A stretch of 6,270 nucleotides of DNA from DASYML01 sp036399835 (GTDB lineage: Bacteria; Acidobacteriota; Blastocatellia; Pyrinomonadales; Pyrinomonadaceae). This document shows positions 1 through 5,934 of the stretch, one piece after another. Position 1 is the stretch's first letter. Each line of letters opens with the position of its first letter. The notes under the pieces were generated by a model. The model saw only the letters and a program-made list of their open reading frames with translations. It was not told the origin of the DNA and searched no databases. Made by a program: the position numbers and the translations under genes. The stretch is from assembly GCA_036399835.1 (NCBI GenBank), contig DASWMI010000044.1:1-6270 (forward strand), written 5' to 3'.

Positions 1-11
1 CTCCCCCCGAG

Positions 12-875
12 ATGACGCTTGAGGCTCTGCGTTCCGTCCCGCTCTTCGCTTCGCTCGACGACGAGGCGGCGCGCGAGCTGCGCAGCCTGCTCTCCGTGCG
101 TGATGTCGCAGCCGGAAGCCACCTTTTTAAGACTGGCGACAGCGGCGATGCGATGTACCTCATCGAGAATGGCCGCGTGCGTATCAGCGTGCGCGATACG
201 GACGGGCAGGATGTCACGCTGGCGGAGCTGGCGGGCGGCGATTTCTTTGGCGAGATGGCGATTCTTGATGGCAAGTCTCGCTCGGCGGACGCGAGCGTGA
301 CGCAGGACGCGCGGCTCGCTGTGCTCTCGCGCGAAAATTTTCTCTCCTTTATACGCGGCAACCCGGATGTCGCGCTGGAGATGCTGAGCGCTATCACGAA
401 TCGGCTGCGCGCGACGGACGAGATGCTCCGCCGTCGCGTCTCGCGCAACGCCAACGAGGAAGACGCAGCGCGCATGACTGTGGCGGACAGGATGGCCGAT
501 GCGCTCGCGGAATTCGGCGGCAGCTGGAAATTTATCGGCGCGTCCGTCGGGCTGATTGCCTTCTGGATGCTTCTCAACTCGCTGATTTTAACTCGCAAGA
601 TTGACCCGATTCCTTACCCTATGCTCAACCTCATGCTCGCCGTCATCGCCGGCCTGCAAGCGCCCATCATTATGATGTCGCAGAACCGGCAGGGCGAGAA
701 AGACCGCCTCCGCGCAGACCTCGACTACCAGGTCAACCTCAAGAACGAACTGGCGCTGACAGAAGTCCTGCGCCGCCTGGACGTGCTCGAAAGCGAGCGT
801 CTGCCCAAGCTTTTTGACGAGCAGAACGCGAAGCTGGTTGAGACCAAAGACAACAAGCAAAACGATGGACGCTAA
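12..875 (+). CDS. Cyclic nucleotide-binding domain / DUF1003 membrane protein
   Basis: The 287-residue protein has two recognisable parts. Residues 1-135 form a Crp-type cyclic nucleotide-binding domain: the start LRSVPLFASL is typical, and the phosphate-binding cassette is FGEMAIL (79-85) followed by R90-S91-A92, so the Glu and Arg that normally hold a cyclic nucleotide are present. Residues 155-250 form DUF1003, with FGGSWKF (168-174), two membrane spans (about 173-195 and 204-224) and the signature QAPIIMMSQNRQ (216-227) followed by KDRLRADLDYQVNLK. Residues 243-275 could be a coiled coil. DUF1003 has no established function; a ligand-sensing inner-membrane protein with both termini in the cytosol is inferred. 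The ATG at 12 suits the domain boundary, but only 11 bases precede it, with no stop and no ribosome site, so a start further upstream cannot be excluded. No DNA-binding domain follows, so it is not a Crp/Fnr regulator. Confidence 0.9.
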   Translation: MTLEALRSVPLFASLDDEAARELRSLLSVRDVAAGSHLFKTGDSGDAMYLIENGRVRISVRDTDGQDVTLAELAGGDFFGEMAILDGKSRSADASVTQDARLAVLSRENFLSFIRGNPDVALEMLSAITNRLRATDEMLRRRVSRNANEEDAARMTVADRMADALAEFGGSWKFIGASVGLIAFWMLLNSLILTRKIDPIPYPMLNLMLAVIAGLQAPIIMMSQNRQGEKDRLRADLDYQVNLKNELALTEVLRRLDVLESERLPKLFDEQNAKLVETKDNKQNDGR

Positions 876-1015
876 ACTCTGGCGCGCAGCAACGCGTGAG
901 CTAAAAAGATTTGATTCACTGGTCCAGTGATTAAATAAATCAATGCTCCGATAGCTTCTTCTTTATCTTCTTCGCTGCCGAGCCAGTCACCGTCGCGCCA
1001 CCTTGATTTGCCCAT
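872..1015 (-). CDS. Doubtful small ORF, 47 residues, antisense in the gap
   Basis: Reading down from an ATG at 1015-1013 to a TAG at 874-872 gives 47 residues: a polar, acidic start (MGKSRWRDGDWLG, then EEDKEE) and a hydrophobic stretch IGALIYLITG...IFLAHALL at about 22-43 that could span a membrane. It nearly fills the gap between the first two genes, and its stop overlaps the stop of the CNB-DUF1003 gene. Against it: no Shine-Dalgarno sequence before the ATG, third-position GC near one half (much lower than the neighbours), no recognised family, and a plus-strand promoter across its start. It is probably non-coding; it is recorded because its position is neat. Confidence 0.13.
   Translation of the reverse strand: MGKSRWRDGDWLGSEEDKEEAIGALIYLITGPVNQIFLAHALLRARV
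877..900 (+). terminator. Weak hairpin just after the CNB-DUF1003 stop
   Basis: CGCG at 883-886 can pair with CGCG at 893-896 across a six-base loop, and CTC (877-879) pairs with GAG (898-900) beyond a small internal loop. It begins two bases after the TAA at 873-875, where a terminator is expected. An A-rich stretch follows rather than a T-run, so it does not meet the usual intrinsic-terminator pattern. Confidence 0.2.
916..930. promoter_or_regulatory. 15-base palindrome, candidate operator
   Basis: TCACTGG and CCAGTGA flank a single central T, a perfect odd-centred inverted repeat of seven bases per arm. A wider imperfect pair, TTGATT (911-916) and AATCAA (938-943), surrounds it. The one-base centre is too small for an efficient RNA hairpin, so a dimeric protein-binding site is more likely. 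It also fills the spacer of a weak promoter-like pair, TTGATT (911-916) and AATAAA (934-939), 17 bases apart. No regulator gene lies in the window, so the binding protein is unknown. Confidence 0.4.
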
Positions 1016-1036
1016 CCGTGGCGGCGAGCTTACAAT
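1008..1036 (+). promoter_or_regulatory. Sigma-70-like promoter for the HAD gene
   Basis: A -35 element TTGCCC (1008-1013, four of six consensus bases) and a -10 element TACAAT (1031-1036, five of six) are separated by exactly 17 bases. Transcription would start near 1043 and leave a leader of about 39 bases before the ATG at 1082. This is the best promoter match in the gap. The palindrome at 916-930 lies about 80 bases upstream of its -35. Confidence 0.5.
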
Positions 1037-1081
1037 GCTTCGACTGTTCTCATTAAAAAATCCGATGCTCGCAAAGGCTTC

Positions 1082-1807
1082 ATGATTAAAGCTCTCCTGT
1101 TCGATTTCAACGGCGTCATCATTGATGATGAGGCTTTACAGATGAAAGCCTACCAGGAGGCGTTTGCGCCTCTCGGGATGACTCTGACGGAAGAGGAGTA
1201 TTACGGCTCGCTCGGGACGGACGACGTGGCTTTCGTCCGCGCGGCCTTCGAGCGCGCCGCTCAGACCCTGGATGATGAGACGCTGCAAAGCATCATCGAG
1301 CGCAAGTCCGAGCTTCATCGCGTCTTGATCGAAGACGAACTGCCGCTCTTTCCCGGCGTCCTGACTTTCATCAAGGCCGCTGCGCGCCGCTACACGCTCG
1401 GCCTCGCCAGCATGGCCCGCCGTGCGGAGATAGACCACGTGCTCCAACGCGCAGGGTTGGACCAGTCGTTTGCGGCCATCGTCAGCGCAGAGGATGTGCG
1501 TGCCTGCAAGCCTGACCCCTTTTGCTACCGGCGCGCTCTGGAGCTTTTGAACGAAAAGCTGCGAGGCGCGGGCCAGCCTACACTCGCGCCGGAAGAATGC
1601 CTCGTAATAGAGGACGCACCGCCCGGGATAGAAGCCGGACGCGCCGCCGGAATGCGCACGCTCGGCGTCACCAACACCGTCTCGGAAGAGGCTCTGCGCC
1701 GCGCCGGAGCGGATGTCGTCACCCCGCGCCTCTCGGACTGGACCACAGATGCAGTACATCATGTCTTCGATAGAGAAACGATGAGCGCGATGAGCCATGA
1801 GCGATGA
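1082..1807 (+). CDS. HAD-superfamily hydrolase, beta-phosphoglucomutase-like
   Basis: The 241-residue protein has the HAD motifs in order. Motif I is DFNGVI at 8-13, with nucleophile D8 but Asn at position 10 where most phosphatases carry the acid/base Asp. Motif II is the Ser of GLASMAR (S110), motif III is K143 in CKPDP, and motif IV is VIEDAPPGIEAGRAAGM with E177 and D178 for magnesium. Residues 15-85 are a helical C1 cap, which places it in subfamily I with beta-phosphoglucomutase and phosphoglycolate-phosphatase relatives. It is cytosolic and the substrate cannot be read from sequence; a sugar phosphate is a family-based guess. The ATG at 1082 has an AAAGG four bases upstream and starts right at the motif I strand, as usual. 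The last eight residues (MSAMSHER) come from a repeat of ATGAGC and look like a read-through tail. It probably has its own promoter at 1008-1036. Confidence 0.88.
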   Translation: MIKALLFDFNGVIIDDEALQMKAYQEAFAPLGMTLTEEEYYGSLGTDDVAFVRAAFERAAQTLDDETLQSIIERKSELHRVLIEDELPLFPGVLTFIKAAARRYTLGLASMARRAEIDHVLQRAGLDQSFAAIVSAEDVRACKPDPFCYRRALELLNEKLRGAGQPTLAPEECLVIEDAPPGIEAGRAAGMRTLGVTNTVSEEALRRAGADVVTPRLSDWTTDAVHHVFDRETMSAMSHER

Positions 1808-1809
1808 GA
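1781..1809 (+). repeat. Four ATGAG(C/A) repeat units at the HAD gene end
   Basis: ATGAGC occurs at 1781, 1790 and 1797, and ATGAGA at 1804, with starts 9, 7 and 7 bases apart. The array covers the last codons and stop of the HAD gene. It resembles the short heptamer tandem repeats found between genes in some bacteria. A degenerate complementary copy follows at 1829-1850, and a lone GATGAGCGA appears at 5852-5860. Confidence 0.5.
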
Positions 1810-1840
1810 AAGAACTTGCTGCCAACCGCTCGTTGCTCAT
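1797..1840 (+). terminator. 12-bp hairpin between HAD and permease genes
   Basis: ATGAGCGATGAG (1797-1808) pairs along its full length with CTCGTTGCTCAT (1829-1840) in RNA, using two G-U wobbles, around a 20-base loop. It starts inside the HAD 3' end and stops 24 bases before the permease ATG. The nearest T-rich run (1858-1864) is 17 bases beyond the stem, so a classic intrinsic terminator is not supported. It could be an attenuator, a transcript-end protecting structure, or simply a by-product of oppositely oriented repeats. Confidence 0.35.
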
Positions 1841-1864
1841 CAATCATCATCCGTCACTTCTTTT

Positions 1865-3319
1865 ATGTCTTTACTCGATATCCTTTATCTTTCTTTACGG
1901 AACCTGCGCGAGGCCAAGCTGCGCGCGACGTTGACGACGATGGGCGTGCTGGTCGGCGTGGCCGTCATCGTGACGATGGTCTCTTTCGGGCTGGGGTTGC
2001 AGCGCAATACCGTCTCGCGTTTTAAAGAGCTGGACCTGTTTAATGAGATCACGGTTGTTGGGCGTACACTGTCGAGCATCGCGACCGGCTCGAATGAGAA
2101 GGAGGGACGGCGCGGGCCAATGGGAAGATTGGACCAGACGCCCGAGCGCCTGCTTGACGATGCGGCCATCGCAGAGATCGCGCAGATCAGGGGCGTTGCC
2201 TATGTCGAGCCGACGATCATCTTCGGGACATACCTGCGGGCCAACGGTCGTGTGCGAATGCAGATGGTGGGCGGGGCTGCCGTGCCTAACCAGGCTTCGC
2301 GCTTTAAACAGTTTTCAGCCGGAGGCATGATCGGCTCGGCTGACGCAGCAGAGGCCGTCGTTGACGAAAGCTTCCTCAATAATTTCGGTTTTGCAAAACC
2401 TGAAGACGCCATCGGGCAAACGGTGGAATTTCTGGACCTCTCGAAAGAGAAGAAGGAGAGAGCGGAGGGAGACGAAGAGGAGGTCCCGAATTTTTTCGGC
2501 ATCCCTCTGGAAGAGGATGAGGGCCGCGATCTGCCGGAAGGGAGTCTGGATGTACGCCCCTTCCGTATCGTCGGGGTCTTGAAGAATGAGCTGACGGAAG
2601 GCGGCAAGGGCGGGAAACGCTTTCGCGGGTTGATGCCTGCGGCTGGCATCTACATCTCTTCGACGGCGGCGCGCAGGTGGACTCTGGACCATCGCAGCGA
2701 GATGAGCGAGGTCGCCCTGTTGCTGGCGCGTCAGAGCGGCGCGCTCAAAGAGAATGAGACTGAAGGATACGGGACGGCTGTGGTGCGCGTGACGGACCCG
2801 CTGATGATGAATGATGTGCGCAAGCGCCTGACGGAGCTTGGCTTTGCCAACTTCTCGATTATGGACCAGATGGAACAGTTGCGGACAGTCTTTCTGATTA
2901 TGAATTCTGTGCTCGGACTGCTCGGCGGCATCTCTCTGCTGGTGGCCTCTTTCGGCATCGCCAACACGATGATTATGTCCATCCTCGAACGCACGCGCGA
3001 GATAGGCATTATGAAGGCCATCGGCGCTGAAGACAGGGAGATTAAGTTAATCTTTTTTGTCGAGGCGGCGGCCATAGGCTTGACGGGAGGAGTGCTGGGT
3101 TCGCTCGCTGCCTGGGGCATAGATGCGCTGGCGAACCGCCTCGCTTACCGCTTTATACTCAAACCACAGGGCGCTTCCTTTATAGATTTTTTCGCTCTGC
3201 CGCCACTTCTCTGGCTCGGCGCGATTCTCTTTGCCCTGATTGTTTCGGTCGTCGCCGCGCTGTATCCTGCCTCACGAGCCGCGCGTATTGACCCTGTCAG
3301 GGCTTTAAGACACGACTGA
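1865..3319 (+). CDS. MacB/FtsX-type ABC transporter permease
   Basis: The 484-residue inner-membrane protein has the layout of MacB/LolC-type permeases. SLRNLREAKLRATLTTMGVLVGV leads into span 1 (about 24-44). A large extracytoplasmic core follows (45-340), then three spans at about 343-370, 395-421 and 446-468. The coupling segment between spans 2 and 3 is ERTREIGIMKAIGA (375-388), and the protein ends in the usual YPASRAARIDPVRALRHD. The family uses an ATPase partner to drive export or mechanical work across the envelope (macrolides, lipoproteins, peptides); no ATPase or adaptor is in the window, so the substrate is unknown. Residues 190-227 are a highly charged, mainly acidic insertion. 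The ATG at 1865 fits the family N-terminus, though no Shine-Dalgarno sequence precedes it (the leader is CACTTCTTTT). The secreted-protein gene follows 62 bases downstream and may share its transcript. Confidence 0.93.
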   Translation: MSLLDILYLSLRNLREAKLRATLTTMGVLVGVAVIVTMVSFGLGLQRNTVSRFKELDLFNEITVVGRTLSSIATGSNEKEGRRGPMGRLDQTPERLLDDAAIAEIAQIRGVAYVEPTIIFGTYLRANGRVRMQMVGGAAVPNQASRFKQFSAGGMIGSADAAEAVVDESFLNNFGFAKPEDAIGQTVEFLDLSKEKKERAEGDEEEVPNFFGIPLEEDEGRDLPEGSLDVRPFRIVGVLKNELTEGGKGGKRFRGLMPAAGIYISSTAARRWTLDHRSEMSEVALLLARQSGALKENETEGYGTAVVRVTDPLMMNDVRKRLTELGFANFSIMDQMEQLRTVFLIMNSVLGLLGGISLLVASFGIANTMIMSILERTREIGIMKAIGAEDREIKLIFFVEAAAIGLTGGVLGSLAAWGIDALANRLAYRFILKPQGASFIDFFALPPLLWLGAILFALIVSVVAALYPASRAARIDPVRALRHD

Positions 3320-3381
3320 AAATTCCGAGCCTGTGAAGATGAGAGGTCCGCGTCTGTGTAGAGTCCGTGTTGGCTTCCGGT

Positions 3382-4992
3382 ATGAGAGAGAAGATTAAGG
3401 CTTTAAGAAAACCGACTCGGTTTGCGCTCAGGGCGCTTGCGGCTTGCGCGGCGCTCTGCTCTTTAGCTTTGACGAGCGGTGCGGCGTCCAAGGACGAGCC
3501 GAAGACGGCGCGGCAGGAACGCCCGCAGGAGACGGTCAAGCGGCTGGGGATACGGCTGCGCTCGTTCGTCCCGGGCGCGAGCGCGAGCATGTATTTCGAG
3601 CCGACCCTGAGCGGCGGTAACGTGCGGCTGCTCGTCCTCGGTCTGCCTGAGCCGCGCACGCTCATGCCGGACGCGCGAACTTACGTCGTCTGGGCCGTCG
3701 CTTCGGGCGAGCACCCGATTCGCGTCGGCGAGGTGCAGACGGATGAGAGCGGGAGTGGAGGTCTTGAGTTCGGTCGTCCGGCACAGTTTGAGCGTTACAG
3801 CGTCATCGTCACGGCGGAGCCGAGCACCTCCGTAGAGAATCCTGCGGGCATCATGGTGCTGGCCTCGCGCGCGGGCGCTGTGACGAGCTTTTTTGGGCAG
3901 CGTGAGCAGACTTCCAGAGGAGAGCGGCTGCGACGATTGAGCGCGGAGCTGGGGCGCAGGTCACGCGTCCGACCGAGGAAGGCTGACTTTTTCGCGGAGG
4001 TTGACAACGCTCTGAACGATGTCAACGGCGGGCGCACGCTAGAGCTTTACGGCGACGAGGTGACGCCGGAAGCTCACGGGCTGGCGCGCATCACTTCGCG
4101 CGAGCGTAAGGCTTATGCTCGCGTCGTCTTTAATAATTTCCCGCAGCCGTTCCTCGTCGGAGCAAACGTCTACGTCTTGTGGTCCATTCTGCCGGATGGA
4201 CGCATCGTCTACATGGGCAGCCTGCCGACCAATACGGACCTCAACGAGACGGACATCTACGTCCGCGTCGGCGGGGTGGCGACCGATGAATTCGAGCTTT
4301 TCGTGACGGCTGAGAATCGCAGACCCGTCGCGCGTCCCTCCGGTCGCCGCGCCGTCTCTTCAATCTCGCAGCTTGACCTCGCCTCGCAGTTCGGAGCCAT
4401 CGAAGGGCGCGTGGTTGATAATGCCGGACGCGGAATCGCGGGCGCAGTCATCACGGCCATCCCTCTGGACCAGTCCGGGATGACCACGCAGCCGGTCGCC
4501 CACGCAGACCCCTACGGAAGATTTCTGCTCATAGACCTCCCGCCCGGCTCATACATGCTCTACGCCGCCAAGGAAGAGGCAGGCTACTTAGGCACCTCTT
4601 ATTCTTTCTTTGTCGTCAACCAGGCGACGATTCCGCGTGCGAGCGTCGCGGCTCAACAGATTACGCAGGACATAGTGCTGCAACTGGGCGCAAAGGCCGC
4701 GCGGCTGGTCGGCAGAGTCCTCGACGCGACCAACGGAACACCCGTCGAGAATGCGGAAATGATGCTCATACGCGCGGACGACCCCAACAACTACCACCTC
4801 ACAGGCCCGAATAAAACGGGCGGCATCTTTCAGCTCATCGTCCCGACAGTGCCCTTCAAAATCAGGGTCTCGGCGAGAGGTTACAGGGATTGGTACTACG
4901 GCGCGGACGGGACCAAAGAACGCTCAGGCATTATGCGCATCGAGCCGGATACAACGCGCGAATTAATCGTGCCATTGCAGCCGCTCAAGTAG
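3382..4992 (+). CDS. Secreted protein, two RskA-like and two carboxypeptidase-regulatory-like domains
   Basis: Counted from the ATG at 3382 the protein has 536 residues. Residues 1-35 are a signal peptide: basic MREKIKALRKPTR, a hydrophobic stretch to LALTSG, and cleavage near SGAAS. Residues about 66-162 resemble the C-terminal domain of RskA anti-sigma factors (LVLGLPEP, YVVWAV, HPIRVGEV, YSVIVTAEPS, NPAGIMVLAS). Residues about 235-325 repeat the plan (YVLWSI, RIVYMGSLPT, FELFVTAENR). Two carboxypeptidase-regulatory-like beta-sandwiches follow: 338-435 (GAIEGRVVDNAGRGIAGAVI, then GRFLLIDLPPGSYMLYA) and 440-533 (ARLVGRVLDATNGTPVENAEM, then VPFKIRVSARGY). There is no membrane anchor at the C-terminus and no catalytic motif, so a periplasmic or surface binding role is inferred. 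An in-frame GTG at 3367 or TTG at 3370 would add five or four residues; ATG is preferred because it gives a standard signal peptide, although no start has a clear ribosome site. Confidence 0.85.
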   Translation: MREKIKALRKPTRFALRALAACAALCSLALTSGAASKDEPKTARQERPQETVKRLGIRLRSFVPGASASMYFEPTLSGGNVRLLVLGLPEPRTLMPDARTYVVWAVASGEHPIRVGEVQTDESGSGGLEFGRPAQFERYSVIVTAEPSTSVENPAGIMVLASRAGAVTSFFGQREQTSRGERLRRLSAELGRRSRVRPRKADFFAEVDNALNDVNGGRTLELYGDEVTPEAHGLARITSRERKAYARVVFNNFPQPFLVGANVYVLWSILPDGRIVYMGSLPTNTDLNETDIYVRVGGVATDEFELFVTAENRRPVARPSGRRAVSSISQLDLASQFGAIEGRVVDNAGRGIAGAVITAIPLDQSGMTTQPVAHADPYGRFLLIDLPPGSYMLYAAKEEAGYLGTSYSFFVVNQATIPRASVAAQQITQDIVLQLGAKAARLVGRVLDATNGTPVENAEMMLIRADDPNNYHLTGPNKTGGIFQLIVPTVPFKIRVSARGYRDWYYGADGTKERSGIMRIEPDTTRELIVPLQPLK

Positions 4993-5048
4993 AGATTCGG
5001 AGACGGCAAGGTTGCGCCCTTCGCGTTTAATGTTTCCGACATCTCCTA
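4990..5048. terminator. Inverted repeat joining two convergent stop codons
   Basis: AGATTCGGAGAC (4993-5004) pairs with GTTTCCGACATCT (5032-5044) with one bulged C and one G-U pair. The pairing extends outward so that the plus-strand TAG (4990-4992) pairs with the complement of the minus-strand TAG (5046-5048) around a second bulge. The loop is about 27 bases, with a small inner stem possible (AAGG 5008-5011 with CCTT 5018-5021). Its place between converging genes suggests a shared bidirectional transcript end. No strong T-run follows on either strand, so factor-independent termination is uncertain. Confidence 0.4.
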
Positions 5049-5849
5049 GAGGTCCATCTTGAGAGCCAGGGTGTGAAGTGTGTCAACGATGAGGACGATG
5101 ATGGGCGGATAGAGGAGTAGTTCGGGGTGAAGCTTGGGGTCGAAAAAGAGGGGCATCGCCATCAGGATCGGGTTGTATTGCGTATGCTCGCCGAGGTATA
5201 TGCCGAGGATGAAGCTGGCGAGCGGGCCGAGCGTGATAAAAGCGTAGGCGGCTTGGCGCGTAAAGGGTTTCTCTAAGGCTATCTCCCTCTGCTCAAACTG
5301 GTCCAGCGCGGGGTCTGCACGATAGCTGTAGCGCTCAATCCAACTCTTTAATCTTGTGACGAGATGCCACAGCCCTATCAGCGCCAGCGTGGCCATCGTC
5401 GTGCGCCCGAGTGGACCAAAGCTCTGCCAGAAGTAGGGCCTGAGGACGGGCGCAAAGAGGGCCGAGAGGAAGAGTGCGACAATCGGATAGACGGCTCTTT
5501 GCAGCATCAGCGTTTCGCGCCTATCCTGCGCGCGCAAGTTTTCAATCACGCTATTGGTCCGCACCTGCGCCCTGACGCGGCGCGCCCTGCCTGTGCCCGC
5601 GGTCGAGCGTCGTTGAGGCGAAAAGCCGCGCTCGTTTTGTCTCTCTCGGCGCGCGTCGTAGTAAGCGCGTTCCTGCGCGTCGCTGAGAATCCTGTAGGCC
5701 AGCGCCAGCTCTGCGAAGGCACGCGCGGCCTGCTCAGAGCCGCCGTTGACATCCGGGTGGCGCTCGCGTGCCAGCCGCCTGTAAGCAGACTTAATCTCCG
5801 CGGTCGTAGCCGTCGGCCTGACGCCCAGAATGTGGTAGTAATCCAACAC
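5046..5849 (-). CDS. Membrane-anchored J-domain (DnaJ-like) protein
   Basis: The 267-residue protein opens with a J domain (residues 3-68): DYYHILGV, helix II EIKSAYRRLARERHPDV with the HPD triad at 31-33, and helix III to RAYYDARRER. HPD stimulates the ATPase of an Hsp70 such as DnaK. A basic, disordered linker (69-115) leads to four predicted membrane spans at about 118-136, 149-167, 200-220 and 244-264. There is no Gly/Phe region, zinc-finger domain or DnaJ C-terminal substrate domain, so it is a class III J-protein that probably recruits Hsp70 to the inner membrane; the client is unknown. The start is GTG at 5849-5847: an in-frame stop lies 21 bases upstream, the only other choice is the next codon (TTG), and a weak TTTAGG sits 12 bases upstream. 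The peroxiredoxin gene lies 85 bases upstream on the same strand. Confidence 0.88.
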   Translation of the reverse strand: MLDYYHILGVRPTATTAEIKSAYRRLARERHPDVNGGSEQAARAFAELALAYRILSDAQERAYYDARRERQNERGFSPQRRSTAGTGRARRVRAQVRTNSVIENLRAQDRRETLMLQRAVYPIVALFLSALFAPVLRPYFWQSFGPLGRTTMATLALIGLWHLVTRLKSWIERYSYRADPALDQFEQREIALEKPFTRQAAYAFITLGPLASFILGIYLGEHTQYNPILMAMPLFFDPKLHPELLLYPPIIVLIVDTLHTLALKMDL

Positions 5850-5876
5850 CTGATGAGCGAACCTAAATCAACAAAC

Positions 5877-5910
5877 GGCTCTTAACTGCCGAATGTTGAA
5901 GTTGAGAGCC
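5877..5910 (-). terminator. Hairpin between peroxiredoxin and J-protein genes
   Basis: On the minus strand GGCTCTCAAC (5910-5901) pairs with GTTAAGAGCC (5886-5877), nine of ten positions, across a 14-base loop. The stem is followed by the T-rich GTTTGTTGATTT. It starts 24 bases after the peroxiredoxin stop, so it may end or attenuate that transcript before the J-protein gene. The T-run is interrupted and the stem has one A-C mismatch. Confidence 0.4.
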
Positions 5911-5934
5911 AAGCTTCGGGAGCGCGCTCTGCCG

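Noticed and set aside
1136..1843. Long minus-strand open frame opposite the HAD gene (235 codons)
   Set aside because: It mirrors a GC-rich coding gene with all HAD motifs on the plus strand; its translation shows no recognisable motif and is rich in Arg, Ala and Gly as shadows usually are.
1816..1844. Promoter-like TTGCTG and ATCAAT before the permease gene
   Set aside because: The -10 candidate matches only three of six consensus bases and lies inside the repeat-derived hairpin.
2200..2692. Two overlapping minus-strand open frames opposite the permease
   Set aside because: The translations are Ser/Pro/Arg-rich with no family pattern, while the plus-strand permease is unmistakable.
3339..3401. 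Short plus-strand ORF beginning at the ATG at 3339 in the gap before the secreted-protein gene
   Set aside because: About 20 codons, Arg-rich, out of frame with and overlapping the signal-peptide region; no ribosome site or other support.
3433..3462. Possible lipoprotein signal (LAAC) in the secreted protein
   Set aside because: The segment before that Cys is short and interrupted by Arg, and the hydrophobic stretch continues well past it, which fits an ordinary signal peptide better.
5364..5885. Plus-strand open frame of 173 codons opposite the J-protein
   Set aside because: It overlaps the J domain and membrane region on the minus strand; the sequence is Arg-rich and patternless.
5920..5929. 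Ten-base palindrome GAGCGCGCTC after the peroxiredoxin stop
   Set aside because: It is short, made of common GC-rich alternations, has no loop for an RNA hairpin and no promoter context.
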